A stretch of 64,000 bases of DNA from the NCBI RefSeq assembly GCF_002441715.1, contig NZ_JXJX01000001.1, positions 1-64,000 on the forward strand. The letters are read 5' to 3'. The translations under genes were made by a program, and so were the position numbers. Every line of letters starts with the position of its first letter. The first letter of the stretch is position 1. This DNA is from Pseudolactococcus plantarum. GTDB taxonomy: Bacteria; Bacillota; Bacilli; Lactobacillales; Streptococcaceae. Positions 50,550 through 59,211 of this stretch are shown piece by piece. The notes beneath the pieces are model-generated. The model was given only the letters and a program-made list of their open reading frames with translations, ran no database searches and was not told the DNA's origin.

Positions 50550-50576
50550 AGTAAGTCATCGAAAGATGGCTTTTTA
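50550..50576 (+). terminator. Terminator after the ABC-F gene
   Basis: AGTCATC and GATGGCT (one G-U) form a 7-bp stem with a GAAA tetraloop, followed by TTTTAT. Confidence 0.8.
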
Positions 50577-50598
50577 TGATTATCATAAAATTGTTTTT

Positions 50599-50607
50599 TG
50601 TTATAAT
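50599..50607 (+). promoter_or_regulatory. Extended -10 of the HAD gene, giving a possible leaderless mRNA
   Basis: TGTTATAAT is followed by six bases (GATAAT) and then the ATG at 50614, placing the expected transcription start on the A of the start codon. There is no Shine-Dalgarno. Confidence 0.6.
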
Positions 50608-50613
50608 GATAAT

Positions 50614-51420
50614 ATGACGATTAAATTAATTGCAACTGATATGGATGGCACTTTTCTTGATATAGATGGCGCCTATGATAAACAACGTTTTGATACTGTT
50701 TTAAGCAAATTAGCTGCTAAAGACATCTATTTTGTGGCAGCATCTGGTCGCCAGCTCTTGGCTTTGGAAAGTTTGTTTGCTGAGTTTAAAGATAGAGTGA
50801 TTTTTATAGCAGAAAATGGTGGTATTGTTAAGTTTAGAGATACTATTTTATTTGAAGAAAAGATGGCTTTTGATAAGGTATTAAAAATTGCTGATCTGCT
50901 TAGACAGTCTGATTATGTCATGCATGATGCAGTACTACTAAGTGGTGCTAAAGGGTCTTATATCTTAGAGACAACTAATGCGTATTACAAGGAAAAGGCG
51001 AAACATTATTATGAAAATGTTCAGGTTGTTTCTGATTTTGCCTTAGTAGATGATGATATTTTGAAACTAACCGTTAATTTTAGTGCTGAAACAGTGCTTG
51101 AGGGAGAGGCGTGGTTTAATCGTCAGGTACAGAGTGTTAGAGCTGTTACGACAGGTTTTGAATCTGTGGATATTATTCCTAGAGGGATTAGTAAAGAGAC
51201 AGGTCTCGTGCATCTAGCTGATAAATTTAATATTCAACCATCTCAGGTATTAGCATTTGGAGATAATCTAAATGATTTAGAGATGTTAAGGTATGCAGGA
51301 ACGTCTGTTGCGATGAGCAATGCGCGTGACGAAGTCAAACAATTAGCAGATCACGTGATTGGGCATCATGGTGATCAAGCTGTGTTAGCTTATTTAGAAT
51401 CATTGGTTACTGATTTTTAA
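50614..51420 (+). CDS. Cof-type HAD-IIB phosphatase
   Basis: A 268-residue HAD hydrolase. DMDGTFLD near the N-terminus is motif I, AASGRQL motif II, the lysine in GISKETGL motif III and GDNLNDLEML motif IV. The insertion is a Cof/type IIB cap. Such enzymes dephosphorylate sugar phosphates, FMN or pyridoxal phosphate; the substrate cannot be told. I chose ATG 50614 because it starts the HAD fold (MTIKLIATDMDG) and longer frames pass through the upstream terminator. Confidence 0.9.
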   Translation: MTIKLIATDMDGTFLDIDGAYDKQRFDTVLSKLAAKDIYFVAASGRQLLALESLFAEFKDRVIFIAENGGIVKFRDTILFEEKMAFDKVLKIADLLRQSDYVMHDAVLLSGAKGSYILETTNAYYKEKAKHYYENVQVVSDFALVDDDILKLTVNFSAETVLEGEAWFNRQVQSVRAVTTGFESVDIIPRGISKETGLVHLADKFNIQPSQVLAFGDNLNDLEMLRYAGTSVAMSNARDEVKQLADHVIGHHGDQAVLAYLESLVTDF

Positions 51421-51441
51421 GGAAGAGGTAAAACTAAATAT

Positions 51442-51475
51442 AAAAAGCACAAATCGTATCAGATTTGTGCTTTTT
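51442..51475. terminator. Bidirectional terminator between HAD and LysM/CHAP genes
   Basis: AAAAAGCACAAATC pairs with GATTTGTGCTTTTT (14 bp) around GTATCA, between converging genes. Confidence 0.92.
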
Positions 51476-51486
51476 GTATTTTGAGT

Positions 51487-53058
51487 TTAATAATTCATAT
51501 GGATATAAGCTGCGGCTGATTTAGGGACAACTCTTGTATTTGTTTTACCAAGACCTGCGGGACCATTCATCTCTTTAATCGTGACGGTATCTCTTGACAC
51601 GCCGATGACGACAGCAACGTGACCATATGTAGGATCTGCACCTGCACTACCTGGTGCGAAAACAGCAATCGTTTGGTTAGCGATTGGGTTACCATCTACT
51701 GTCAAACCTTCTCTTTGTGCAGATTGTGACCAGTCTTTGGCATTTCCCCAGTAATCGCCCATACGTGCTTTGAAGATGTCTTTAACATACCAAGTACACT
51801 GACCTGACGCATACGTGTTGCCGTTACTGCTATAAGGCCCTTGCGTCACATCCATTGGGACAGCAACACCATCTGTTGTACTATTAGTGACATGATCTTT
51901 TAGCAAGTCATACCATTTTTCTGCATTATCAAGGAGAGTCTTAGCCTGTGTTTGTGGGTCACTAAGTGCAACACCTTCATAATGAACAGTCCAATCTAGA
52001 CTTGCTTGTTTGGCATCAGTAGCATTTGCGACTAAGTCTTTGACGTGTTTAAAGTTACTGTTAAGTTCAGTAGACACTAGTTCGAGCTGTACAGGCATAG
52101 ACAAAGTTTTTTCGCTAGCACGTCCCCAACGGTTACCGTTAATGTTATTTGACCAACCAGACCATTGGAAAATACCAGCAACACCACCTGATGTGTTAAT
52201 AGCCTCAGGATTAAATCCAGACTCACGTTCAGCGACTGCTAGCGCACCAGCAGCACCTTGTACTGTAAATCCTTCTTGTCCCATCAGATAGTTAGCGATA
52301 TCAATTGCATTTTGTGCAGCCTGCTCAGAAATACCAGCTTCTCTGGCTAAGTCTGATGCAGTAATTGATAAGTTACCCCCACTATAAATCGTCATTGCAG
52401 GTTTGATAATCAATTTTTGACCTGGATAGATAAGATTAGCATTTTCGATATGTGAATATTTGGCAATATCAGCAATAGATACTTTTTTGCTAATTGCAAT
52501 TTGCCAAAGCGACTCACCTGCCTGAACAGTATGTGTAACCGCAGGTATCTCACGAGATATCGGCTTTGCTTTTGCTTTAACCTCAGGTTTTATCGTTAGT
52601 TTTTGACCAACATAGATGAGATTGGCATTTGTAAGGGCTGAGTTTTTGATAATTTCTGAAACAGCTACACCCTGCTGGCTAGCAATCAAACTTAAGGTAT
52701 CACCCGCTTTGACGGTATAGATGACTGCTGGAGTCGCAGTGGTAGTATCAGTCTGTGGTGTGTTAGGTTGTTGTGGATGAGGAGTATTAGTTTTTGTCTG
52801 TTGAGCAGTTTGTATGGTTTGGTTGACGCGAATATAGTTAACATCTTGGATGTGATTTAGTTCAACAAGTGCTGGTATAGTCGTATTATACTTTGAAGCA
52901 ATACCATATAGTGTATCTCCTGGTTTTACAATATAGGTTTCAGCTGAAGCAGTAAATGTTGTTAAGACGAGTGCTCCGGCAATTGTACTCGTTCCTAGAG
53001 CTATTTTGAGAGCTTTTTTTTGTTTAGTTGTGAGTGATTGTTTATCGTGTGCGCCCAT
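51487..53058 (-). CDS. Secreted peptidoglycan hydrolase: three LysM, lysozyme-like and CHAP domains
   Basis: A 523-residue exported protein with signal peptide (about 15-39, ending TASAE), LysM domains at about 41-84, 113-157 and 175-219 separated by Thr/Pro/Gln linkers, a phage-tail-lysozyme-like domain (about 246-388; E277/E279 in VAERESGFNPEAIN) and a C-terminal CHAP amidase/endopeptidase domain (about 405-523; C421 in SGQCTWYV, H480 in YGHVAVV). The pairing of two catalytic domains suggests cleavage of both glycan and peptide. It has its own promoter and is divergent from the coiled-coil gene and pilus locus. Confidence 0.88.
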   Translation of the reverse strand: MGAHDKQSLTTKQKKALKIALGTSTIAGALVLTTFTASAETYIVKPGDTLYGIASKYNTTIPALVELNHIQDVNYIRVNQTIQTAQQTKTNTPHPQQPNTPQTDTTTATPAVIYTVKAGDTLSLIASQQGVAVSEIIKNSALTNANLIYVGQKLTIKPEVKAKAKPISREIPAVTHTVQAGESLWQIAISKKVSIADIAKYSHIENANLIYPGQKLIIKPAMTIYSGGNLSITASDLAREAGISEQAAQNAIDIANYLMGQEGFTVQGAAGALAVAERESGFNPEAINTSGGVAGIFQWSGWSNNINGNRWGRASEKTLSMPVQLELVSTELNSNFKHVKDLVANATDAKQASLDWTVHYEGVALSDPQTQAKTLLDNAEKWYDLLKDHVTNSTTDGVAVPMDVTQGPYSSNGNTYASGQCTWYVKDIFKARMGDYWGNAKDWSQSAQREGLTVDGNPIANQTIAVFAPGSAGADPTYGHVAVVIGVSRDTVTIKEMNGPAGLGKTNTRVVPKSAAAYIHMNY

Positions 53059-53100
53059 GGTAATCCTTTTCTTAAGTTGAAAAATAATGATATTTACTCA

Positions 53101-53129
53101 ATTTTATCATAAAGTAAATCATAAAACAA
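53101..53129 (-). promoter_or_regulatory. Promoter of the LysM/CHAP hydrolase gene
   Basis: On the minus strand TTGTTT (53124-53129) and TAAAAT (53101-53106) are 17 bp apart; TGA precedes the -10. The start would be near 53094. Confidence 0.6.
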
Positions 53130-53412
53130 CAAAAAATGTTAATAAGTCTGAAAAATATAGATTTTGATAACGTGAAAAAAATTAGCAGACATAAAATAAA
53201 AAAAGTAAAAAATATTTTTGCTAATTTATTTTGTGTTTTTTTAGTTGATAAATAGGAAATAACTTTAACAATTCGGTCACTACTTATGAATTTAGAAAAC
53301 TGAAAACGTAATTTTTTGAAATTATTATTGTTTTTAATTAAAAAAACTGTATAATGTAATCAACAAGTTTTTTAAAATTGGCAAACAACATAATGATTAT
53401 AAGGAGATTCAA
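53130..53412. other. AT-rich intergenic region upstream of the coiled-coil gene
   Basis: With the hydrolase promoter, about 350 bp lack a gene here. The DNA is very AT-rich with A/T tracts. A plus-strand promoter is visible: TTGTTT (53328-53333), 16 bp, TATAAT (53350-53355). AAGGAG (53401-53406) precedes the coiled-coil ATG. No RNA or repeat recognised. Confidence 0.6.
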
Positions 53413-55578
53413 ATGGCCGTTTTCAAACGTGATAAATTGATAGATATTTCTAAGCGTAATGATAGTGATGCTTTAGTCAAACGACTGGAAACGGAAATTA
53501 AAGAGCTAGATAGAGAAGTATCAGTCTTAGAGTCAGAGTTGGGTCAACAAGTCATAGAAAATGATAAGCTCAAACAGCAACTTGTTGACACAAGAAAAGA
53601 TTTAAAAACAGATACCGGATTTAGTGAAGAACTAGCAGAGAATCAACGTGAGCTTGAACGCTTATCATCACTAATTGATCAATATGAGTTACAAATCGAC
53701 TATTTACAAGCTGAACAAACAAGTCATGTAGCGTCACCATCATCCCAATCTGATGGTGATTTAGGACAGCTACAAGAAGAAAATCAACAGTTAAGAAAAG
53801 AGATTGACCTAATTCTCACCCAAACTGTGGATCAACAAGAAAAACAAATCGCTATTTTACAAGAAAAGTTGGCAAGTATATCGACAGATGAAGTTGTTGA
53901 TATAGGACAAGTAGATCAGTTAACCCTTCAAATAACAGAACAAGAAACTCAGCTACAAGAGACACAAGAGCTACTTCATGCTAGAGAAACAAGGTTAATA
54001 GAGCTAGAACAAGAAACACACCAGCTATTAAAAGTTAAACAAGATTTAGAACAAACTGCCCAAGAGGATCTTATCCAGATAGATAATTTAAAACAAGAAT
54101 TGCATAGGCTACAAGAAAGAGAAACTGAGTTAGCAGACATGTTGCGTGAGCGAGATGAACAAAATCTCAGTTATGATGCACTACAAATTGATTATGAGGG
54201 ATTGAAAACTCAAATTATCGCGGTAAATCAAACTTTAGAAAGTCAGGGTGTTGCATTGTCTGAAGCAATGGCAACTATAGAGAATCAGGATGCACAACTA
54301 TCACAAGCTAATGACGCATATACACGGGAATTGGCGTCTTTACAAGCGTTACTTGATACGAAATTAGCTGAAAATGAAACGATACAATTAAAATATCAAA
54401 AAGAAATACAAGAAAAAAATGGTCAACTTTCAGAGATTAAAGAAAGATATGCACAACTTTCTAGACAAAAAGATGACCTAGTAACTACCTCCGAAGAGCT
54501 AGAGTCTGCTTTAGCTAATAAAAGTGAGTTAATTAGTGAATTAACTCAAAAGTTGACCTATGTAACTGAGAGTTATACAGATAAAAATATGGATTTGAAC
54601 GCTCAGATCGTTAACCTAGAGCAGGCATTAAGTGAGGCAAATACAAAATCTGATGCACAACGAGAAGAAATTCAACGGCTCAGCTCAGAACATGCTCAAA
54701 AAGAAACAGAGTTGGTGGCAATACAGTCAGATATGTTGATGCATCAGGAAACGCTAACTTTGCGTATCTCGGAATTAGAAACGATACAGACTGACTTATC
54801 TGAGCAAAATACCTCTTTATCGATGAGGTTGACAGCTATTAACCAACAACTACATGAAGAACAATCACAAACAATACAATTACAATCAGAACTCTCAGAG
54901 TTAAGGGTACAGCATCAATCAGAAATAGTTGAGAAACAAACATTATTATCTGAAAAAGAACAGGCACTAGCTATAGAAAAAAGTAAATTAATTGCTTTGA
55001 ATCAGGAATTAACTACTTTGCAATTAACTTACCAAAATTTACAGGATGCAAGTCAATTAGCAAAAACAAAAATAGAAGATGAAAAAGCAATGGCTGATCA
55101 AAAGATTAACCGATTGATAATAGAATTGTCAGAAGTTAATGATGCAAGACAGCATCAGGTTTCTCTTTTACAATCTATTATTTCAGAAAATAAAATTTTA
55201 TTAAACCAGTTAGATCAACAAGTCGATGAACTTAAACTGGAAAACCAGAAACTATCTGAAGAAAAAAATCAGAAAATACAAGAATTCCAAGCACTCCAGC
55301 ATAAATTAACGGCAGCTAACGAAAAGAATAGGTCATTAGAAGCTGAGTTACTTGTTAAAGAAGAACATAATCAACAAGAACTATCAGATATGATGTTGAT
55401 GGTTAGTAGATTGAAGCATGATGTCATAGCAGAAGCGAATTTGGAAATTGAACGGCGACGTGAAGAAATGAGAGAAGAAGAACGTGTCTTTAAAAGTGAA
55501 TTACACAAAGAGGCTTCAAAATTATTGACTGAAGTGGCGGATTTTAAGGCTAAATTTATCGAACCAGTTGATGACTAA
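53413..55578 (+). CDS. Large soluble coiled-coil protein
   Basis: A 721-residue protein that is Glu/Gln/Leu-rich and almost continuously heptad-patterned from about residue 18 to 700, with one less helical break near 107-118 (ASPSSQSDGDL). It has no signal peptide, membrane helix or ATP motif, so it is not an SMC. The head is basic (MAVFKRDKLIDISKRND). The tail has an Arg/Glu-rich stretch EIERRREEMREEERVFKSELHKEASKLL. I do not recognise the family; it could be a filament-like scaffold. It stands 117 bp before the first pilus gene in the same direction, with its own promoter. Confidence 0.75.
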   Translation: MAVFKRDKLIDISKRNDSDALVKRLETEIKELDREVSVLESELGQQVIENDKLKQQLVDTRKDLKTDTGFSEELAENQRELERLSSLIDQYELQIDYLQAEQTSHVASPSSQSDGDLGQLQEENQQLRKEIDLILTQTVDQQEKQIAILQEKLASISTDEVVDIGQVDQLTLQITEQETQLQETQELLHARETRLIELEQETHQLLKVKQDLEQTAQEDLIQIDNLKQELHRLQERETELADMLRERDEQNLSYDALQIDYEGLKTQIIAVNQTLESQGVALSEAMATIENQDAQLSQANDAYTRELASLQALLDTKLAENETIQLKYQKEIQEKNGQLSEIKERYAQLSRQKDDLVTTSEELESALANKSELISELTQKLTYVTESYTDKNMDLNAQIVNLEQALSEANTKSDAQREEIQRLSSEHAQKETELVAIQSDMLMHQETLTLRISELETIQTDLSEQNTSLSMRLTAINQQLHEEQSQTIQLQSELSELRVQHQSEIVEKQTLLSEKEQALAIEKSKLIALNQELTTLQLTYQNLQDASQLAKTKIEDEKAMADQKINRLIIELSEVNDARQHQVSLLQSIISENKILLNQLDQQVDELKLENQKLSEEKNQKIQEFQALQHKLTAANEKNRSLEAELLVKEEHNQQELSDMMLMVSRLKHDVIAEANLEIERRREEMREEERVFKSELHKEASKLLTEVADFKAKFIEPVDD

Positions 55579-55695
55579 TTTTTTATTAGTGCATTGTAAG
55601 TGATACAAAGGCAGCATTAAAAGATGCATCATTATATCTATTATGCTTGACTGTGTATAAACTTAACACGAATATGAAGTGGAGAGGCTTAAATC

Positions 55696-56430
55696 ATGCG
55701 AAACAAAATGATTATACTTACCGAATTAAAGAATGAAGAGGGGTTCACGCTAGTTGAACTTCTTAGTGCTATCACTATACTCGGTATTGTATTGCCTTTA
55801 TTTATAGGATTTATCGTGTCAAACTCGAAAATGATTGAATTAAATACGATTCAAACAGAAGCTATTAGTGTTAGAGAAGAGATTCGTGAATGGATGAGCT
55901 ATAAAGCACAATCACAAGATATAGCCGATTTAAATCCCTATGTGTTGGCAACTACAGGTCATCAACCAGATCCGATTACACTTACCGATCAAGAAGAAAA
56001 ACTACGCGCTAGTCATTTGATTTTAGATAAGAGTGGTATCCAAAAAGATACGCTTGGAAAGGCTAAATACGGTGAGCAAGTCCCTGCTGATAAGTTAGTT
56101 GACGATGATGGAAATATCATCACAAGTTCGCCTACTAGACAGCAAACTCGGCAAGTAGTCTATCTGAGTAGTGGCTTTGCTTTACCTAAACTGAACTTGT
56201 CAGCAGAAAAAAAAAGATATGTGGGGATGTATGTTGGTGAAGGTGCATTAAGATTTAAAGTTGACTATGCTGTTCTAGTTGAGGCAGCACCAAAGGCAAT
56301 CAAAAAAGGTGCTACTGCTACAGTTGCTGACAACCAAGATAGTGGTATTTTAGTAACCTTAAGGATTTATAATAGCAAAACAGGTAAAGAGTTAACAAAT
56401 ACTCAGTTTCATTGGGGAGCTGATGATTAG
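55696..56430 (+). CDS. Type IV prepilin-like protein 1
   Basis: A 244-residue protein with a class III signal: a short charged leader ending NEEG, then FTLVELLSAITILGIVLPLFIGFIV. Cleavage would fall after Gly17 and leave Phe1 and Glu5. The rest is a soluble pilin-like head without cysteines. GGAGAGG lies upstream of the ATG. It opens the pilus gene series and is probably a minor pilin, given its size and position. Confidence 0.85.
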   Translation: MRNKMIILTELKNEEGFTLVELLSAITILGIVLPLFIGFIVSNSKMIELNTIQTEAISVREEIREWMSYKAQSQDIADLNPYVLATTGHQPDPITLTDQEEKLRASHLILDKSGIQKDTLGKAKYGEQVPADKLVDDDGNIITSSPTRQQTRQVVYLSSGFALPKLNLSAEKKRYVGMYVGEGALRFKVDYAVLVEAAPKAIKKGATATVADNQDSGILVTLRIYNSKTGKELTNTQFHWGADD

Positions 56431-56436
56431 AGGAAC

Positions 56437-57144
56437 ATGATGAAAGACTTGAAAGATGAAACGGGGATTACTTTAACAGAACTCTTAGCAGTTATTATAC
56501 TTGTAGCCATGGTCACAACTTTAGTCGCAACGATGGCAAGTCATGTCTTCACAATTAGAAATATTCAAGAGTATAAAGTAAAAACACAAACTATTGCCAA
56601 TAGTCTTTATAATGTGCTGAATACTTATTCTAATGAATTGTTAATCAACCAAAAACAAGCAGGTGGTATAACGGATACACAGTCTTTAGGAGAATCAGGA
56701 AAGTATCGAAGAAATGACTGGGAAGATAAGCAGATCGTGCAGTTACTTGATGGATCTAATGATCGGCCTTTAACTTTTGATAGTGATGGTGTTGAAAAAC
56801 TAAAACTAGTGACGCATGAAGGGACTCGTGTGCTAAGTACTTATCAGACACCATCTCCAAAGATCAAGATGAAAGTACATTTTGTGAAAAATAAACATGA
56901 GAAACAAGTTTTAAAGCAAGGTGAAACGAATTATCGCGATAGTTTTAGTGTTGATACAACAGTCTATATCGTTTTTTATAAAGGAACGATAAATTGGACA
57001 GCTTATATCCCTGGTAAAAATAAACCTATGGAGATGGATGATGTAAAAAAAGATAAAGACACTATCTATACACGTGTGTTTGATATCACCTATCGAGATG
57101 ATGCTAAATCAGCTGGAGAAGTGGCTGGAAATGGTAGGTGGTAG
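56437..57144 (+). CDS. Type IV prepilin-like protein 2
   Basis: A 235-residue protein with leader MMKDLKDETG and mature start ITLTELLAVIILVAMVTTLVATMA (Glu5 retained). The globular part contains the stretch LYNVLNTYSNELLI and a C-terminal YIPGKNKPME region. Adjacent ATGs at 56437 and 56440 are both possible after AGAGGAAC. It begins 6 bp after the first prepilin gene and ends 4 bp before the next ATG. Likely a minor pilin. Confidence 0.83.
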   Translation: MMKDLKDETGITLTELLAVIILVAMVTTLVATMASHVFTIRNIQEYKVKTQTIANSLYNVLNTYSNELLINQKQAGGITDTQSLGESGKYRRNDWEDKQIVQLLDGSNDRPLTFDSDGVEKLKLVTHEGTRVLSTYQTPSPKIKMKVHFVKNKHEKQVLKQGETNYRDSFSVDTTVYIVFYKGTINWTAYIPGKNKPMEMDDVKKDKDTIYTRVFDITYRDDAKSAGEVAGNGRW

Positions 57145-57148
57145 GTCG

Positions 57149-59200
57149 ATGAAAAAAATAAACAAATACATACGACACTGCTATGATGCTGAGGATGGGA
57201 GTGCGTTACTAGTTGTCCTTGGTGTTATCATATTATTATTTGTTATAGTTATTGGTATTTTTTTCTTTGCATTAGATACGCAAAAGAAAATCGCCCTAGC
57301 TGACAGATATACGACATTAAAAGATGCTAAGTCTTATGCGCTTGAAGAATCAAAGACACGTGTATCTAATTATTTCGATAAAGAAATACGAAAAATCATC
57401 AATGAAGTGGGAAATCCATCTGATAATAATTTAGTCATCGCTAAAGTAAATGAAAAGATTAAGACACTGTGCATAATTGCTACGAGTGGTGAGATTGATA
57501 GATCATTTTTTAGTAGTGAACAATTTGGTGCAAATAAGCAGTATCAGTTTAAAGTCGGTGTTGCGCCTAATGCTCTTGTTGAGGCGGGTCAAGTATATAG
57601 TAATGCAGAAACAGGTGGTTGGTCTGCCTCGCCAAGTGCTAATAGCCTTCAATTTGCCAAACGCATTACTATTCCGATAGTTGTTGAATTACAGGAAAAA
57701 AAGGATGCAACTTCTATCAAGCATAGCGCATCGAGTCACTTAGTTTATGAAGTGCAGTGGGAAGAGAAAACAACAACAAGGCCGATTAACAATGCAGCAG
57801 AAATAGAAAAATTAGATACATGGCGTAATATTTTTTATAATCACTATACAAATGGTGAAAACGGCTTGATTTCTGCAGATACTTGGACACGTTTATTATA
57901 TAGGGGGTACAAGTATCAAGCAAAAAATCAAAAAACGTTTGATGGTACAGCTTATAATACTGTACCACTGGGGCAAAATTTTGTGTTTGGTGGCCTTAAA
58001 AGAAAATCACTCACTGATACTAAATTGACAGCTGCTTCTACCGCTATACCTGCAATAAGTCCAGCAGAACCAGATAACAAAACTCTAACAAAAAATTTGC
58101 TTGCAAAAGGATCCTTTATCATTCAAGACATTGGGTTAGTAGGAAATCTTCCAGACACACTAGTTAGTGCTGATAACATATTAGCAATTACAGGTAGTAG
58201 AAGATTGGATGAGACGCGGTTTAAAGATATCTACGGAAAAGCTAATACAGGCGTATTTATATCAAGGCTAAACCAAAAAACAACCTTTCAACATAGTAAG
58301 ATACATATGCCAAGTTTGTTAATCACACAGACTAGAAAAAGTATCAAGTCTTTAGATACAGGATTACTACTCGATAATAGTGAAATTAAAACTAATGCGG
58401 CACCAGATAAGTTTGACTATAGCGACTATCTAAAATCTGTTGGTCTAGGAAATCCCCAACAACATCCACGTTGGAAAGACTTGTTAACAGGTGGCTTGGT
58501 CATTGCAGGGTCAACAGTTGAACTAAAAAATGATGCAACGATTGAACTTGGAGCAAATAGTAATTTTATCCTGACAAACGCAGCCATAAAGGAGGATGCT
58601 AAGGGTGAGGAAAGTTTTAGTTATCAGATGACACATACTAATCCGGGTCGTCCTGATGCAACGATTCCAAATCCGCCTAGTGTGTTAAAGATAGGTGATT
58701 ATTCGAGAGTGACTCAAGGTAGCACTGACGTGAGTTTCATTGATGCGCCCAAAAAAAATCGTCGTGCTTCAAGTTCAGAGAATGGAACTCAAGCGCAAGA
58801 TGATTGGCTAGATGTATCAGTTGCCAGAAATACGATTGATATCGGCGCTAGCGGAGAGCTTAATTTAGGTATAACAGGTATCGAACCTTTTAATCTAAAA
58901 GTTGCCAAGGATGGTATCTTTAGTTTTTACGCACCTAGTGATCCCAGTTTGCTAGACCCTACATTTTTAAAAGAAGGCACCATTAAAGGTAAAGTGATCA
59001 TTTATGTGTGGCACAACGATTTTGATGTTAGAGCCCATCTTTTAGGAGCTGGCATCAAGACTAAAGTTAAAACAAAAATTGAAGATGCAAACAATGGTGA
59101 AGTAACGCTTATCAATGCAATAGGTACTCAGAGTGGATCTCGTAATGTTCTTAGAACCTTTAGCTATATGGTAGATGTTGATTTTAAAAAGAAAAAATAG
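57149..59200 (+). CDS. Large PilX-like pilus protein
   Basis: A 683-residue protein from the ATG at 57149. The N-terminal RHCYDAEDG is followed by SALLVVLGVIILLFVIVIGIFFFAL, which resembles the PilX-type N-terminus (a prepilin-like helix lacking the canonical Glu5). The extracellular part is huge for a pilin (about 640 residues). Its second half has repeating beta-rich stretches (GGLVIAGSTVELKNDATIELGANSNF; DIGASGELNLGI), suggesting a beta-solenoid. It may be a pilus tip or adhesin; no function is known. Confidence 0.72.
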   Translation: MKKINKYIRHCYDAEDGSALLVVLGVIILLFVIVIGIFFFALDTQKKIALADRYTTLKDAKSYALEESKTRVSNYFDKEIRKIINEVGNPSDNNLVIAKVNEKIKTLCIIATSGEIDRSFFSSEQFGANKQYQFKVGVAPNALVEAGQVYSNAETGGWSASPSANSLQFAKRITIPIVVELQEKKDATSIKHSASSHLVYEVQWEEKTTTRPINNAAEIEKLDTWRNIFYNHYTNGENGLISADTWTRLLYRGYKYQAKNQKTFDGTAYNTVPLGQNFVFGGLKRKSLTDTKLTAASTAIPAISPAEPDNKTLTKNLLAKGSFIIQDIGLVGNLPDTLVSADNILAITGSRRLDETRFKDIYGKANTGVFISRLNQKTTFQHSKIHMPSLLITQTRKSIKSLDTGLLLDNSEIKTNAAPDKFDYSDYLKSVGLGNPQQHPRWKDLLTGGLVIAGSTVELKNDATIELGANSNFILTNAAIKEDAKGEESFSYQMTHTNPGRPDATIPNPPSVLKIGDYSRVTQGSTDVSFIDAPKKNRRASSSENGTQAQDDWLDVSVARNTIDIGASGELNLGITGIEPFNLKVAKDGIFSFYAPSDPSLLDPTFLKEGTIKGKVIIYVWHNDFDVRAHLLGAGIKTKVKTKIEDANNGEVTLINAIGTQSGSRNVLRTFSYMVDVDFKKKK

Positions 59201-59211
59201 ATAGGAGAGAC

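Noticed and set aside
52380-52940. Tandem DNA repeats in the LysM region of the peptidoglycan hydrolase
   Set aside because: The three LysM units are similar only at protein level and are diverged in DNA, so no recent repeat expansion is supported.
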